Source: Amnibacterium kyonggiense (GTDB lineage Bacteria; Actinomycetota; Actinomycetes; Actinomycetales; Microbacteriaceae). Taken from it: a stretch of 64,000 bases of DNA. Positions 7,134 through 15,910 of this stretch are shown piece after piece. Within the stretch, counting starts at the first letter, position 1; every line of letters starts with the position of its first letter. The notes beneath the pieces are model-generated. The model saw nothing but the letters and a program-made list of their open reading frames with translations, did no database searches and had not been told where the DNA came from. The stretch is taken from positions 124,001 to 188,000 of the forward strand of contig NZ_SOAM01000004.1 of NCBI RefSeq assembly GCF_004364555.1. Direction: 5' to 3'. The translations under genes and the position numbers were made by a program.

Positions 7134-9764
7134 TCAGGCGGGGAGGACCTGCTCGAGCCGGTCCTTGAGCGCCGGCAGCAGCGTCGCCGAGAGCTGCGCG
7201 ACGTGCGGCTCGCGCATCAGCGCGCTGTGCTCGCCGTCGACGCGCACCATGGTCGCCCGGCCGGTGAGCAGGGGCTGCCAGGAGTCGACGTCGATGCCGT
7301 TCTCGCGTGCCGCGACCACGACGGCGCGACCGGCGTACGGCTGCGCCCGATACCGTCGGCCGGCGAGCACGGACTGGTAGAAGAACGTGTCGAACTGCTG
7401 CTGGCCGCGGTAGCGGATCAGGCCGGCGGTCCGCGCGCGGGCGAGCCGGACGAACGCGCGCAGCGGTGACGTGTTCTGCAGCGAGGACTCCGACACGGGC
7501 GCGATCACGTGCTGCAGGCGCTCCAGAACCCCGCGCGGCTGCCGCTGCGCCAGCCGGCCGAACTGGCCCGTGACCGCCAGCTCGTTCGTCGCAGTGTCCG
7601 GCAAGAAGGTGTCGATGAGGCCGAGCAGGGCGACCTCCTCGCCCTCGGCGCGGAGCCGGTGCGCGATCTCGAAGGCGACCAGGCCGCCGAAGGAGTGCCC
7701 GAGCAGCCGGTAGGGCCCGTGCGGCTGCACCGCGCGGATGTGCTCGAGCGCCCGGTGGGCGTGCGCCTCCACGGTCCAGTCCGGCAGGGCTCGTCGCTCG
7801 AGGCCGTGCGCCTGGAACGCGGTGACGTCGAAGCCGTCGAGACGGCGAGCGAGCGGGAGGAACTGCAGGGCGAGTGCGCCGGCGCCCGCGAAGCAGAACA
7901 CGCGACGGTCCTCCGCACCGGAGCGCAGGTGGACGACGTCGGGGTGCCGCTTCGTCGCCGCGGACCCGCGCCGGACGTGCTCCGCGAACGCGCGGAGCGT
8001 CGGTGCGCCCAGGAGGTCGGTCGACGCGAGCTCGAGGCCGAAGCGCTCCCCCACGTCCGCCAGCATCTCCTCGACGCTCAACGAGTCCCCGCCGAGGGCC
8101 AGGAAGTCGCCGTCCAGCGGCACCTTGTCGAGCCCGAGCACGCTCGCCCAGATCCCGCCGACGACCAGCTCGTGCTGCGTCCACGCGGTGTCGTCGACGT
8201 CCTGCGGCGCGTCGTCGGGCTGCGGCAGGTTGAGGCGGTCGATCTTGCCGCGCTCGTTCCGGGGCAGGGCGCTGAGCAGCACGATCGAGCCCGGCACCAT
8301 GTACTCGGGGAGCTTCTCCCGCAGCCGGCGCCGCAGGTCGGCCACCGAGTCGGACCGGACGCGCGAGTGCTGCGCCACGTACGCGATCAGGCGAGTCGGC
8401 GCACCCTCGACGACCACCGGGATCACCACGGTCTCCGACACCTTCTCGTTCGACCGCAGGGCGTCCTCGATCTCGCTGATGTCGACGAGGTAGCCGCGCA
8501 CCTTGATCGCGGTGTCGGACCGGCCCTGCAGCGTGAGGACGCCCTGCGCGTCGAGCCGCGCCAGGTCGCCGAGCAGGTACGTGCGGCGCCCGTCGGGCAG
8601 CGCGCCGAACTTCTTGGCGGTCTCCTCCTCGTTGCGCCAGTAGCCGCCCGAGATGGAGTCCGAGACGACCATCAGCTGGCCGACCTCGCCGGTCGCCACC
8701 GGCTCACCGTCGTCGCCGACGATCCGGAGCTCCCGATTCGGCACGGCCCGGCCGGCCGGCATCGCACCGGGGTCGACGGGCGTGCCGGGCGGCACGATCT
8801 GCTGGGCCGTCGCGCCGGCCTCGGACGAGCCGAGGCCGTTGACGAAGGTCGCTTGAGGCGCGTGCGCGCGGAAGGCGTCGACCTGGCGGCCGGTGATCCC
8901 CTCGCCGCCGGTCAACGCGGCCCGGAGCCCGTCGAGCTGCTCGTCGGGGCGGAGCTCCGCGGTGATCGCGTCCAGCAGGTGCGGGCTCGAGTAGAGCACG
9001 GTGATGCGTTCCCGCCGGATGACGTCGATGGTCGCCCGCGGGGTGTGCGTGCGCGCGTCGTGCACGTGGAGCGATGCACCGGTGAGCAGCGCCGCCTCGA
9101 CGGTGACCGGGCCGAGGACGAACGCCATCGGGAACACGAGCAGGATCCGGTCGTCGGGGCCGGGCGCCCACTGCTCGACCGACACGTGCACCTCGTTGAG
9201 ATGCTGGAGGTGGGTCTGCACGACCCCCTTCGGCCGGCCGGTGGAACCGGAGGTGAAGACGAGGAAGAGCGGATCCTGCCCGGATCGCTCGGGCACGAGC
9301 AGCGACGGGTCGACCGGTGCGTCGTCCGGTACCGCGGCGACGATCGTCGCGATGGGGAGCCCGAGTTCCTCCACCATCTCCCGGTGCGCCTCGTCGACGA
9401 TGCAGGCGGTCATCCCGGAGAGCTCCGCGATGTCGGCGATGCGCGCCGGCGGCGCGAAGGGGTCGAGGTTCGTCCACACCCTGCCGAGGCGGGTCAGGGC
9501 GAGCGGGAGGAGTACGACGTCGACGTCGTGGGCGACCATCACCCCGACGGGCTCGTCACCCGCGGGAAGTCGGTCCCGCAGCCACGCCGCGATCTGGTCG
9601 ATGCGATGCATGAGCGCCGAGTACGACCAGGAGCCGGACGGGCCGGTCAGCGCGAGCGCGTCCCCGCGCTCGGCGGCGACGCGCTGCAGGTGCGCGAACC
9701 AGTCGGCCTCGGCGGAGACGGCGGGCAGGGTCGAGGACGGATCCGGGTGGATCTTGGGGAGCAT
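7134..9764 (-). CDS. Three-domain NRPS-like synthetase A (adenylation-carrier-thioesterase)
   Basis: The protein has 876 residues in three domains. An adenylation domain (about 20-512) has A3 'FTSGSTGRPKG' near 170, A8 'GRSDTAIKVRGY' near 414 and the A10 lysine at about 507 ('RGKIDR'). A carrier domain has Ser561 in 'LGGDSLS', the phosphopantetheine site. A type-I thioesterase (about 615-870) has Ser691 in 'GHSFGG' and His846 in 'GEHSAL'. There is no condensation domain. The A-T-TE layout is known from enzymes that dimerise aryl-pyruvates (fungal atromentin synthetases, bacterial RalA), but the product here is unknown. By eye the Asp that normally binds the alpha-amino group is Val (in 'AFVLGP'), so the substrate may not be an amino acid. 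ATG 9764 has GGAGG upstream. It is a tandem paralogue of the next gene. Confidence 0.9.
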   Translation of the reverse strand: MLPKIHPDPSSTLPAVSAEADWFAHLQRVAAERGDALALTGPSGSWSYSALMHRIDQIAAWLRDRLPAGDEPVGVMVAHDVDVVLLPLALTRLGRVWTNLDPFAPPARIADIAELSGMTACIVDEAHREMVEELGLPIATIVAAVPDDAPVDPSLLVPERSGQDPLFLVFTSGSTGRPKGVVQTHLQHLNEVHVSVEQWAPGPDDRILLVFPMAFVLGPVTVEAALLTGASLHVHDARTHTPRATIDVIRRERITVLYSSPHLLDAITAELRPDEQLDGLRAALTGGEGITGRQVDAFRAHAPQATFVNGLGSSEAGATAQQIVPPGTPVDPGAMPAGRAVPNRELRIVGDDGEPVATGEVGQLMVVSDSISGGYWRNEEETAKKFGALPDGRRTYLLGDLARLDAQGVLTLQGRSDTAIKVRGYLVDISEIEDALRSNEKVSETVVIPVVVEGAPTRLIAYVAQHSRVRSDSVADLRRRLREKLPEYMVPGSIVLLSALPRNERGKIDRLNLPQPDDAPQDVDDTAWTQHELVVGGIWASVLGLDKVPLDGDFLALGGDSLSVEEMLADVGERFGLELASTDLLGAPTLRAFAEHVRRGSAATKRHPDVVHLRSGAEDRRVFCFAGAGALALQFLPLARRLDGFDVTAFQAHGLERRALPDWTVEAHAHRALEHIRAVQPHGPYRLLGHSFGGLVAFEIAHRLRAEGEEVALLGLIDTFLPDTATNELAVTGQFGRLAQRQPRGVLERLQHVIAPVSESSLQNTSPLRAFVRLARARTAGLIRYRGQQQFDTFFYQSVLAGRRYRAQPYAGRAVVVAARENGIDVDSWQPLLTGRATMVRVDGEHSALMREPHVAQLSATLLPALKDRLEQVLPA

Positions 9765-9837
9765 GAGCGGGCCTCCGCAGGGAGCCGCGGCGCAGCTGGG
9801 TGACTGCGCCGATGGGCTCCGGGGTTCGGGTCCGATG

Positions 9838-9865
9838 ACCCTAACGCCTATGAGCACACGATGAA
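9838..9865 (-). promoter_or_regulatory. Predicted promoter of synthetase A
   Basis: On the minus strand TTCATC (9865-9860), a 16-nt spacer and TAGGGT (9843-9838) are aligned base for base with the promoter of synthetase B. The roughly 70-nt leader down to the ATG is also similar between the two genes ('cagtcacccagctgc' versus 'cggtcacccatctgc'). Confidence 0.6.
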
Positions 9866-9935
9866 CGGAGGCAGCACTGGATCCGAGCGACTCGTGCGCT
9901 CGATTCACGCCCTCCGAAATCGGCCGGAGGTGGGA

Positions 9936-9992
9936 GGGGCGCCCTCCACGAAGGCAGGGCGCCCCGCGCGGCTGATCAGGACTCCTGATCAG
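9936..9992 (-). terminator. Tandem terminator hairpins after synthetase B
   Basis: Directly after the synthetase B stop (read on the minus strand) come two hairpins. The first is CTGATCAGG-act-CCTGATCAG (9972-9992) and the second is GGGGCGCCCT-10 nt-AGGGCGCCCC (9936-9965). Both stems are perfect. They separate the two synthetase genes transcriptionally, so synthetase A relies on its own promoter. Confidence 0.8.
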
Positions 9993-9996
9993 GAAC

Positions 9997-12630
9997 TCAA
10001 GCGGGTATCGACGCCTCCGCCTGCTCCTCGAGCGCCGGCAGCAGCGCCGCCGAGAGCTGCCCCACGTGCGGCTCACGCATGAGGGCGCTGTGCTCGCCGT
10101 CGACGCACACCGTGGTGACCTGCCCGGTGAGCAGCTTGTGCCACGACCCGTCGTCGATGCCGCTGTTCTGCCCCACGATCACGACCGCTCGACCCGCGTA
10201 CGGCTGCGCCCGGTACCGGCGGGCCGCGAGCACCGACTGGTAGAAGAACGTGTCGAACTGCTGCTGACCGCGGTAGCGGACCAACCCGGCCGTGCGGGCG
10301 CGGGCGAGCCGGACGAATGCACGGAGCGGGGTCGTGTGCTGGAGCGACATCTCGGACACGGGAGCGATCACCTGCTGCAGCCGCTCGCGCATGCCCTGCG
10401 GCTCCCGCGGCGTCAGCCGGCCGAACTGGCCCGTCACGGCCGTCTCGTCCATCGCCGCGTCGGGGAGGAACGTGTCGATCAGGCCGAGCACAGCGACCTC
10501 CTCGCCCTCGGCGCGCAGCCGCTGGGCGATCTCGAATGCCACGAGGCCGCCGAACGAGTGCCCCAGCAGCCGATACGGCCCATTCGGCTGCAACCGCCGG
10601 ATGTGCTCCAGAGCACGACGCGCGTGCGCCTGCACCGTCCAGTCGGGCTTCGCCCGCTTCTCGAGGCCGTGCGCCTGGAACGCGGTGACGTCGAAGCCCT
10701 CGAGACGACGGGCGAGCGGCAGGAACTGCAGGGCGAGCGCGCCCGCACCGGCGAAGCAGAACACGCGACGGTCGGCCGGCCTCACTCGCAGGTGCACGAA
10801 GTCCGGATGCGCCTCGTTGGCGGCGGCACCACGGCGGACCTGCTCGGCGAACTCGCGCAGCGTCGGCGAGCGCAGCAGATCCGTGGAGGCCAGCTCGATG
10901 CCGAAGCGCTCCCCCACGTCCGCGAGCATCTCCTCGACGCTCAACGAGTCCCCGCCGAGCGCGAGGAAGTCGCCATCCAGGGGCACCTTGTCGAGCCCGA
11001 GCACGTTCGCCCAGATCCCGCCGACGACGAGCTCGTGCTGGGTGTACGACGTGTCGTCGATCTCCTGGAGCTCGTCCGTCGGCTTCGGCAGGTTCTGGCG
11101 GTCGACCTTGCCGCGCTCGTTCCGCGGCAGCGCCGACAGCAGCACGATGGAGCCCGGCACCATGTACTCGGGGAGCTTCTCCCGCAGCTGACGGCGCAGG
11201 TCGGCGACCGAATCAGGACGGACCGCCGGCCGCTGCGCCAGGTAGGCGATGAGGCGCGTCGGCTCCCCCTCGACGACGACAGGAATGACGACCGCTTCGG
11301 AGACCTTCTCGTTCGCGCGGAGCGCGTCCTCGATCTCGCTGATGTCCACGAGATAGCCGCGCACCTTGATCGCGGTGTCGGACCGGCCCTGCAGCGTGAG
11401 GACGCCGTCCTCGCCGAGCCGCGCCAGGTCGCCCTGGAGGTAGGTCCTGCGACCGTCCGGCAGCACGTCGAACTTCTTCGCGTTCTCCTCGTCGTTGCGC
11501 CAGTAGCCGCCGGAGATCAGCTCGCCGACGACCATCAGCTGGCCGACCTCGCCCGGTGCCACCGGCTCGAGGTCGTCGCCCACGATCCGGAGCTCACGGT
11601 TCGGCACGACGCGCCCCGCGGGCATCGCGCCCGGCGCGACCTCCATGTCCGGCGACACGATGTACTGCGTCGTCGACGTCGCCTCGGACGAGCCGAAGCC
11701 GTTCACGAACGTCACGCCCGGTGCGTGGGCGCGGAAGGCGTCGACGTCGCGGCCGGCGATGCCCTCACCGCCGGTCAGAGCGATCCGGAGTCCGTCGAGG
11801 GTCTCGTCCGCGGCGAGCTCGCCGGTGATGGCGGTCAGCAGGTGCGGGCTCATGCAGAGCACGGTCAACCGCTCGCGGCGGACCCAGTCGACCGTCGCAC
11901 GCGGCGTGTGCGTGCGGGCGTCGTGGACGTGGAGCGAGGCACCGTTCAGGAACGCGACGTCCATGACCACGGGACCGGCGACGAACGCCATGGGGAAGAC
12001 GAGGGAGACCCGGTCGTCGGGACCCGTGTCCCAGCGCGCCCGGGCGCAGTACGCGTCGTTGAGGTGCTGCGCGTGGGTCTGCACGACGCCCTTGGGCTTC
12101 CCGGTCGAGCCGGAGGTGAAGACGAGGAAGAAGGGGTCCTGCCCGGAGCGGTCGGGCAGCGGCATCGTGTCGTCGACCGGTGCGTCGTCCGGCACGTCCG
12201 CGAGGATCGTGGTGACGGACACGTCGAGGCCCTCGACCATCTCCCGGTGCGCCTCGTCGACGATGCAGGCCGTCATCCCGGAGAGCTCCGCGATGTCAGC
12301 GATGCGCGCCGGCGGCGCGAACGGGTCGAGGTTCGCCCACACGCGGCCGAGGCGGGTGAGCGCGAGCGGCAGCAGCACCACGTCGACATCGTGGGCCACC
12401 ATCACCCCGACGGGCTCGTCGCCCGCCGGCAACTGGTCGCGCAGCCACGTCGCGATCTGGTCGATGCGACGCATCATCTGCCCGAACGTCCAGGTGCCGG
12501 AGACGCCGGTGAGCGCGAGCGCGTCGCCGCGGGCCTCCGCCACGTGCTGCAGGCGCGCGAACCAGGAGCTGAACGCTCCGGGGACGACGAGCGGGGTCAG
12601 GGTCCGATCCGAGGGGATCACGGGCTCCAT
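9997..12630 (-). CDS. Three-domain NRPS-like synthetase B (adenylation-carrier-thioesterase)
   Basis: This 877-residue paralogue of the preceding synthetase is nearly identical over long stretches, for example 'TAG.VRYRGQQQFDTFFYQSVL' near the end of the thioesterase. It has the same landmarks: A3 'FTSGSTGKPKG', A8 'GRSDTAIKVRGY', A10 'NERGKVDR', carrier 'LGGDSLS', thioesterase 'GHSFGG' and 'GEHSAL'. The substrate pocket differs in places: 'AFVAGPVVMDVAFL' against 'AFVLGPVTVEAALL', and 'NGFGSSEATSTTQY' against 'NGLGSSEAGATAQQ'. The copies may therefore activate related but distinct acids. The usual alpha-amino-binding Asp appears to be Val here too. ATG 12630 follows AAGGA at seven bases. The gene is divergent from a two-component operon, a common arrangement for a regulated metabolite locus. 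No phosphopantetheinyl transferase is encoded in the window. Confidence 0.9.
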   Translation of the reverse strand: MEPVIPSDRTLTPLVVPGAFSSWFARLQHVAEARGDALALTGVSGTWTFGQMMRRIDQIATWLRDQLPAGDEPVGVMVAHDVDVVLLPLALTRLGRVWANLDPFAPPARIADIAELSGMTACIVDEAHREMVEGLDVSVTTILADVPDDAPVDDTMPLPDRSGQDPFFLVFTSGSTGKPKGVVQTHAQHLNDAYCARARWDTGPDDRVSLVFPMAFVAGPVVMDVAFLNGASLHVHDARTHTPRATVDWVRRERLTVLCMSPHLLTAITGELAADETLDGLRIALTGGEGIAGRDVDAFRAHAPGVTFVNGFGSSEATSTTQYIVSPDMEVAPGAMPAGRVVPNRELRIVGDDLEPVAPGEVGQLMVVGELISGGYWRNDEENAKKFDVLPDGRRTYLQGDLARLGEDGVLTLQGRSDTAIKVRGYLVDISEIEDALRANEKVSEAVVIPVVVEGEPTRLIAYLAQRPAVRPDSVADLRRQLREKLPEYMVPGSIVLLSALPRNERGKVDRQNLPKPTDELQEIDDTSYTQHELVVGGIWANVLGLDKVPLDGDFLALGGDSLSVEEMLADVGERFGIELASTDLLRSPTLREFAEQVRRGAAANEAHPDFVHLRVRPADRRVFCFAGAGALALQFLPLARRLEGFDVTAFQAHGLEKRAKPDWTVQAHARRALEHIRRLQPNGPYRLLGHSFGGLVAFEIAQRLRAEGEEVAVLGLIDTFLPDAAMDETAVTGQFGRLTPREPQGMRERLQQVIAPVSEMSLQHTTPLRAFVRLARARTAGLVRYRGQQQFDTFFYQSVLAARRYRAQPYAGRAVVIVGQNSGIDDGSWHKLLTGQVTTVCVDGEHSALMREPHVGQLSAALLPALEEQAEASIPA

Positions 12631-12700
12631 GAGCGGTCCTTCGCGGGGAGCGACGGTGCAGATGGGTGACCGCGACGTCGACTCCGGGTTGGGTGCGACG

Positions 12701-12728
12701 ACCATATCTGCAACGAATCTGCGATGAA
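12701..12728 (-). promoter_or_regulatory. Predicted promoter of synthetase B
   Basis: Minus-strand TTCATC (12728-12723), 16-nt spacer, TATGGT (12706-12701). The spacing and -35 are identical to those of synthetase A. A CCCCC/GGGGG palindrome (12762-12776) lies about 34 bp further upstream, where an activator could bind. Confidence 0.6.
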
Positions 12729-13074
12729 ATGTGCAGGTCGGTGTCATGCCGGGGTCGGACGCCCCCAATTCGGGGGACGACATCGACCGGTTCCACGACC
12801 GTGGGAAATGGTCTCGCCGATGCGCTCGACTGCGGCGTCGAGCGCCGCAGTGCCTGCCCGGGCGACAGGGCTGGCAGTCCATCGCCGCGCCGGTGCACTG
12901 GACGATCGCGCACCGCTGAACGGTCCTGACGATCGGCGCGCGCGACGTCGAGCCCGGCCCCTCGCGGAGGGAGTGCGTCCTGCCCTGGGAAGCCAGGGAC
13001 GTCGGTTGGCCCAGCGGTGGGTCGCGTGCGCTTCTGAGCGAAAGCGTCACCGCGTGTGCTTATGGTTCACGACG
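12729..13074. promoter_or_regulatory. Divergent control region between synthetase B and the two-component operon
   Basis: About 345 bp without a gene. It holds the palindrome CCCCCAATTCGGGGG (12762-12776), a hairpin CTGCGGCG-tcgag-CGCCGCAG (12830-12850, arms approximate) and a TATGGT element at 13061-13066 on the plus strand. The TATGGT ends eight bases before the response-regulator ATG, which suggests a leaderless transcript. Antisense open frames over it have no support. Confidence 0.45.
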
Positions 13075-13752
13075 ATGGACGCCACCGCTTCGACGCCCTC
13101 GGCGTCCCGGGCGCCCCGGCCGATCTCCCTCGTCGACGATCACCAGCTCGTCGGGCTCGCGCTCGTGACCGCGCTCGGCGCGAGCACCGATCTGAAGCTC
13201 GTCGGCGCGTTCCCGACCGTCGACGCGCTGCTCAGGAAGCAGGTGCGGCCGGGATTGGTCCTGCTCGACCTCCGGCTCGCCGACGGGTCCTCTCCGGCCG
13301 CCAACGTCCGTCGCATCCGCGAGGCCGGCGGCGACGTGCTCGTCTTCACCTCCGGGGAGGACGCCTACCTCGTGCGGGAGGCGCTGCACGCCGACGTGCT
13401 CGGCCTCCTGCGGAAGTCGACGCCGGTCGAGGTGATGATCCACGCCATCGGCCGGGCCGCGCTCGGCCAGCCCGTCGTGACGAGCGAGTGGGCGCACGCG
13501 GTGGAGAGCGACCCCCAGCTGTCGAGCGCCGCGCTGAGCCCGCAGGAGTCGCGGGTCCTCCAGCTCTTCGCGGACGGCGCGCGGTCGCAGCGCGTCGCCG
13601 AGGAGCTGCACATCACCGTCGGCACGCTCGAGGACTACATCCGGCGGATCCGCACCAAGTACGCGAAGGTCGGTCGCCCCGCACCGACGAAGGTCGACCT
13701 GTACAAACGTGCTGTGGAGGACGGACTGCTTCCCGCTCCGGGACGCGAGTGA
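13075..13752 (+). CDS. LuxR/NarL-family response regulator
   Basis: The 225-residue protein has a receiver domain with the acidic pair D21-D22 ('SLVDDHQ'), phospho-acceptor Asp65 ('LLDLRLADG'), the conserved Thr in 'VFTSGED' and Lys in 'LLRKST'. A LuxR-type helix-turn-helix follows at about 155-218 ('LSPQESRVLQLFADG.RSQRVAEELHITVGTLEDYIRRIRTKY'). ATG 13075 is chosen because the receiver starts normally after it and a -10-like TATGGT lies eight bases upstream; a longer in-frame N-terminus has no family match. It heads an operon with the kinase and a membrane protein, and its likely target is the divergent synthetase promoter. Confidence 0.9.
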   Translation: MDATASTPSASRAPRPISLVDDHQLVGLALVTALGASTDLKLVGAFPTVDALLRKQVRPGLVLLDLRLADGSSPAANVRRIREAGGDVLVFTSGEDAYLVREALHADVLGLLRKSTPVEVMIHAIGRAALGQPVVTSEWAHAVESDPQLSSAALSPQESRVLQLFADGARSQRVAEELHITVGTLEDYIRRIRTKYAKVGRPAPTKVDLYKRAVEDGLLPAPGRE

Positions 13753-14903
13753 ACCGGGTCGTCGAGACGCGCGTCCTCCGCACGATCGGCATGCTCTTCG
13801 GCGTCGGCGCCGCCGTGTTCGGCCTGCTCACGCTCCCCGTGATCCTCGGGCAGCTGCACGTCACGCCGGTCGCCTGGACCGTCGCCGCGCTGCTCGCGTC
13901 GCTCGGCTTGCCGCTGGCGCTCGGCATCGCCTCCGCCTTCGCACCCGTGCGCGCCATCCGCGTGCTCGCCGTCCTCGTCGCGGTCGGCAACCTGCTCGCG
14001 CTCGCGACCGAGCCGTTCGTCGCGGGCCGCACCGCCGACGCGGGGGCCTCACCCTGGGTGCTGCAGCTCACCGCGCTCGGGACGACCGGGGCGGCGCTCG
14101 GGCTGCCCGTCGCCGCGGTCGTGGCCGACGTGCTCCTCACGGGCGCGCTCGTCGTGATCGACCGCGCGGCCACGAGCGCCCAGCCGCTCGGCCTCATCCC
14201 GATTCAGGACGGCGCCTACGCCGCCCTGTTCGCCGCGATCTTCGCCGCGCTCGCGGTCGGCGCCGTGCGAGCGGGACGGTCGGTCGACACCGCAACGGCC
14301 GACGCCATGACCGCGGTGCTCGCCGCCCGCGACGAGCGCATCCGCTCGGACGAGCGGGCCCGTGTGAACGGACTCGTGCACGACCACGTCCTCACGACCC
14401 TCCTCGTCGCGGCACGGAGCCCCGAACCGATCGCGACGGTCGCGACCGACGCCGCGGAGGCCCTGCGGCGGCTCGGCCGACTCGCCGCACCCCACTCCAG
14501 CGACGATCCGCTCGACGCCGGGGAGCTGCTCGACCGCGTACGCGCGCAGCTGACGGCGATCGCGCCCGACGCGGCGTTCGGATTCGAGGGCGAGCGGAGG
14601 GCGCCGATCCCGCCGCCCGCCGCGGAAGCACTGCTCGGCGCCGCCGGCGAGGCGCTGCGCAACAGCCGCCGGCACGCCGGGCCGGGCGCGGACATCGAGG
14701 TGCACGTCGTGCTGCGCGAGGACCGCGTCGACGTCTTCGTCGTCGACGACGGTGCAGGGTTCGTCCGCGCCGCCGTGCCGGAGAACCGGCTCGGGATCCT
14801 GACGAGCATCGAGAGCCGGATGCGGCAGGTCGGCGGCTCGGCGGTCGTCCGCTCGCAACCGGGGCGCGGGACCGCGGTGCAGCTGTGCTGGAGCGACTCG
14901 TGA
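13749..14903 (+). CDS. Sensor histidine kinase (NarL-partner type)
   Basis: This 384-residue protein has about six hydrophobic segments in residues 10-175 and no large extracytoplasmic loop, so it may sense the membrane or a membrane partner. The phospho-acceptor is probably His211 in 'VNGLVHDHVLTTLL', the short H-D motif of HisKA_3 kinases. The ATPase domain has the N-box 'EALRNSRRHA' (about 301-310), G1 'VDDGAGF' (about 332-338) and 'GRGTAVQLCW' at the end. GTG 13749 overlaps the response-regulator stop (GTGA), so the pair is translationally coupled. Confidence 0.88.
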   Translation: MNRVVETRVLRTIGMLFGVGAAVFGLLTLPVILGQLHVTPVAWTVAALLASLGLPLALGIASAFAPVRAIRVLAVLVAVGNLLALATEPFVAGRTADAGASPWVLQLTALGTTGAALGLPVAAVVADVLLTGALVVIDRAATSAQPLGLIPIQDGAYAALFAAIFAALAVGAVRAGRSVDTATADAMTAVLAARDERIRSDERARVNGLVHDHVLTTLLVAARSPEPIATVATDAAEALRRLGRLAAPHSSDDPLDAGELLDRVRAQLTAIAPDAAFGFEGERRAPIPPPAAEALLGAAGEALRNSRRHAGPGADIEVHVVLREDRVDVFVVDDGAGFVRAAVPENRLGILTSIESRMRQVGGSAVVRSQPGRGTAVQLCWSDS

Positions 14904-15889
14904 GACGGGGCACGTCGCTCACGCCGCCGCTCGGCACGCCGCTCGCGCGGCTGCTGCTCGTGGCGTTCGTCGCCGTGCACGTGCTGCTCGTGGTCGGGCC
15001 GGGGCCGACCTCCCCGCCCGTGACGATCGGCGCACTCGCGGCGATGACCGCTGCGGCGGCGATCGTCGTGCTCTCCCCCGGCCCCGGCCTGAACGCACCG
15101 CGCACGCTCGCGGTCGTGCTGCTCGCGGTCGGGAGCACGGCGGCGATCATCCCCTGGCTGCCCGCCACCGGCTGGCCCGGCTACGCGTCCTGGCCGCTCG
15201 GCGCGGGCACGTTCGTGGCGATCGGGCTGTCGCTGCGCGACCGCACCGCTGCGGCCTGGGTGCAGCTGGTGCTCGTGACTGGGCTCTGCTTCCTCTGGTC
15301 GGCGCTCGGCGGGGCATCCCCGCTGAGCGGCCTCGGGCTCGTCGACCGGCACCTCGGCATCCTGCTGATCGGCACACTGTTCGCGATCGGCCTGCGCCGC
15401 ACCGCTCGGGCGCACGACGCGCTCGTCGAGGTGCGGCGCGCGGAGACCCTCGAGCGGGACATGGCGGAGGCCGAGCTCGCGGCTCGGCAGGAGGCGGTGC
15501 AGCGCGTGCTGGCCGACGCCGGCCCGCTGCTGCGCCGCATCGCGGACGAGGAGACCTTCGACGAGGCCGGACGCAACCAGCTCGCGGCCGTCGAGGGTCG
15601 CCTGCGCGACGAGATCTCCCTGGCCCCGATCCGCTCGGACGCGCTCGATCAGGCGCTGACCGCGGCCCGTCAGCGCGGGCTCGACGTGCAGGTGCTGACG
15701 GAGCCGGAGCTCGGGAACCTCCCCGCCCCGACGCGCATCCGCGCGGCGGAGTGGCTGGCCGGGCAGCTCGACCGGGCGCGCGGCGGCGAGTTCGTCGGCC
15801 GCGTCGTCCTCCGGGGGCGCGACGTGCGGGTCAGCGCGACGGTCGACGAGCGCATCGAGGACCGCATCATCGGCGACGCCGACGGCTGA
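14900..15889 (+). CDS. Membrane protein with cytoplasmic coiled coil, third gene of the two-component operon
   Basis: GTG 14900 overlaps the kinase stop (GTGA again). The 329-residue product has five to six hydrophobic segments up to about residue 165. A charged helical stretch (about 170-215, 'RRAETLERDMAEAELAARQEAVQ') likely forms a coiled coil, and a soluble C-terminal domain of about 110 residues with no recognisable catalytic motif follows. The layout imitates a histidine kinase (membrane sensor, helical linker, cytoplasmic domain), but no H-box, N-box or G-boxes are visible. It may be an accessory sensor or a decayed kinase paralogue. Confidence 0.75.
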   Translation: MRRGTSLTPPLGTPLARLLLVAFVAVHVLLVVGPGPTSPPVTIGALAAMTAAAAIVVLSPGPGLNAPRTLAVVLLAVGSTAAIIPWLPATGWPGYASWPLGAGTFVAIGLSLRDRTAAAWVQLVLVTGLCFLWSALGGASPLSGLGLVDRHLGILLIGTLFAIGLRRTARAHDALVEVRRAETLERDMAEAELAARQEAVQRVLADAGPLLRRIADEETFDEAGRNQLAAVEGRLRDEISLAPIRSDALDQALTAARQRGLDVQVLTEPELGNLPAPTRIRAAEWLAGQLDRARGGEFVGRVVLRGRDVRVSATVDERIEDRIIGDADG

Positions 15890-15910
15890 GCCGCTCGAGG
15901 CGGCTCGGGG

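Noticed and set aside
7509-12669. Long plus-strand open frames (764 and 867 codons) opposite the synthetases
   Set aside because: The minus-strand reading gives full-length A-T-TE enzymes with all motifs; the plus-strand products are Arg/Glu/Val-rich shadows. Their similarity to each other only reflects the duplication.
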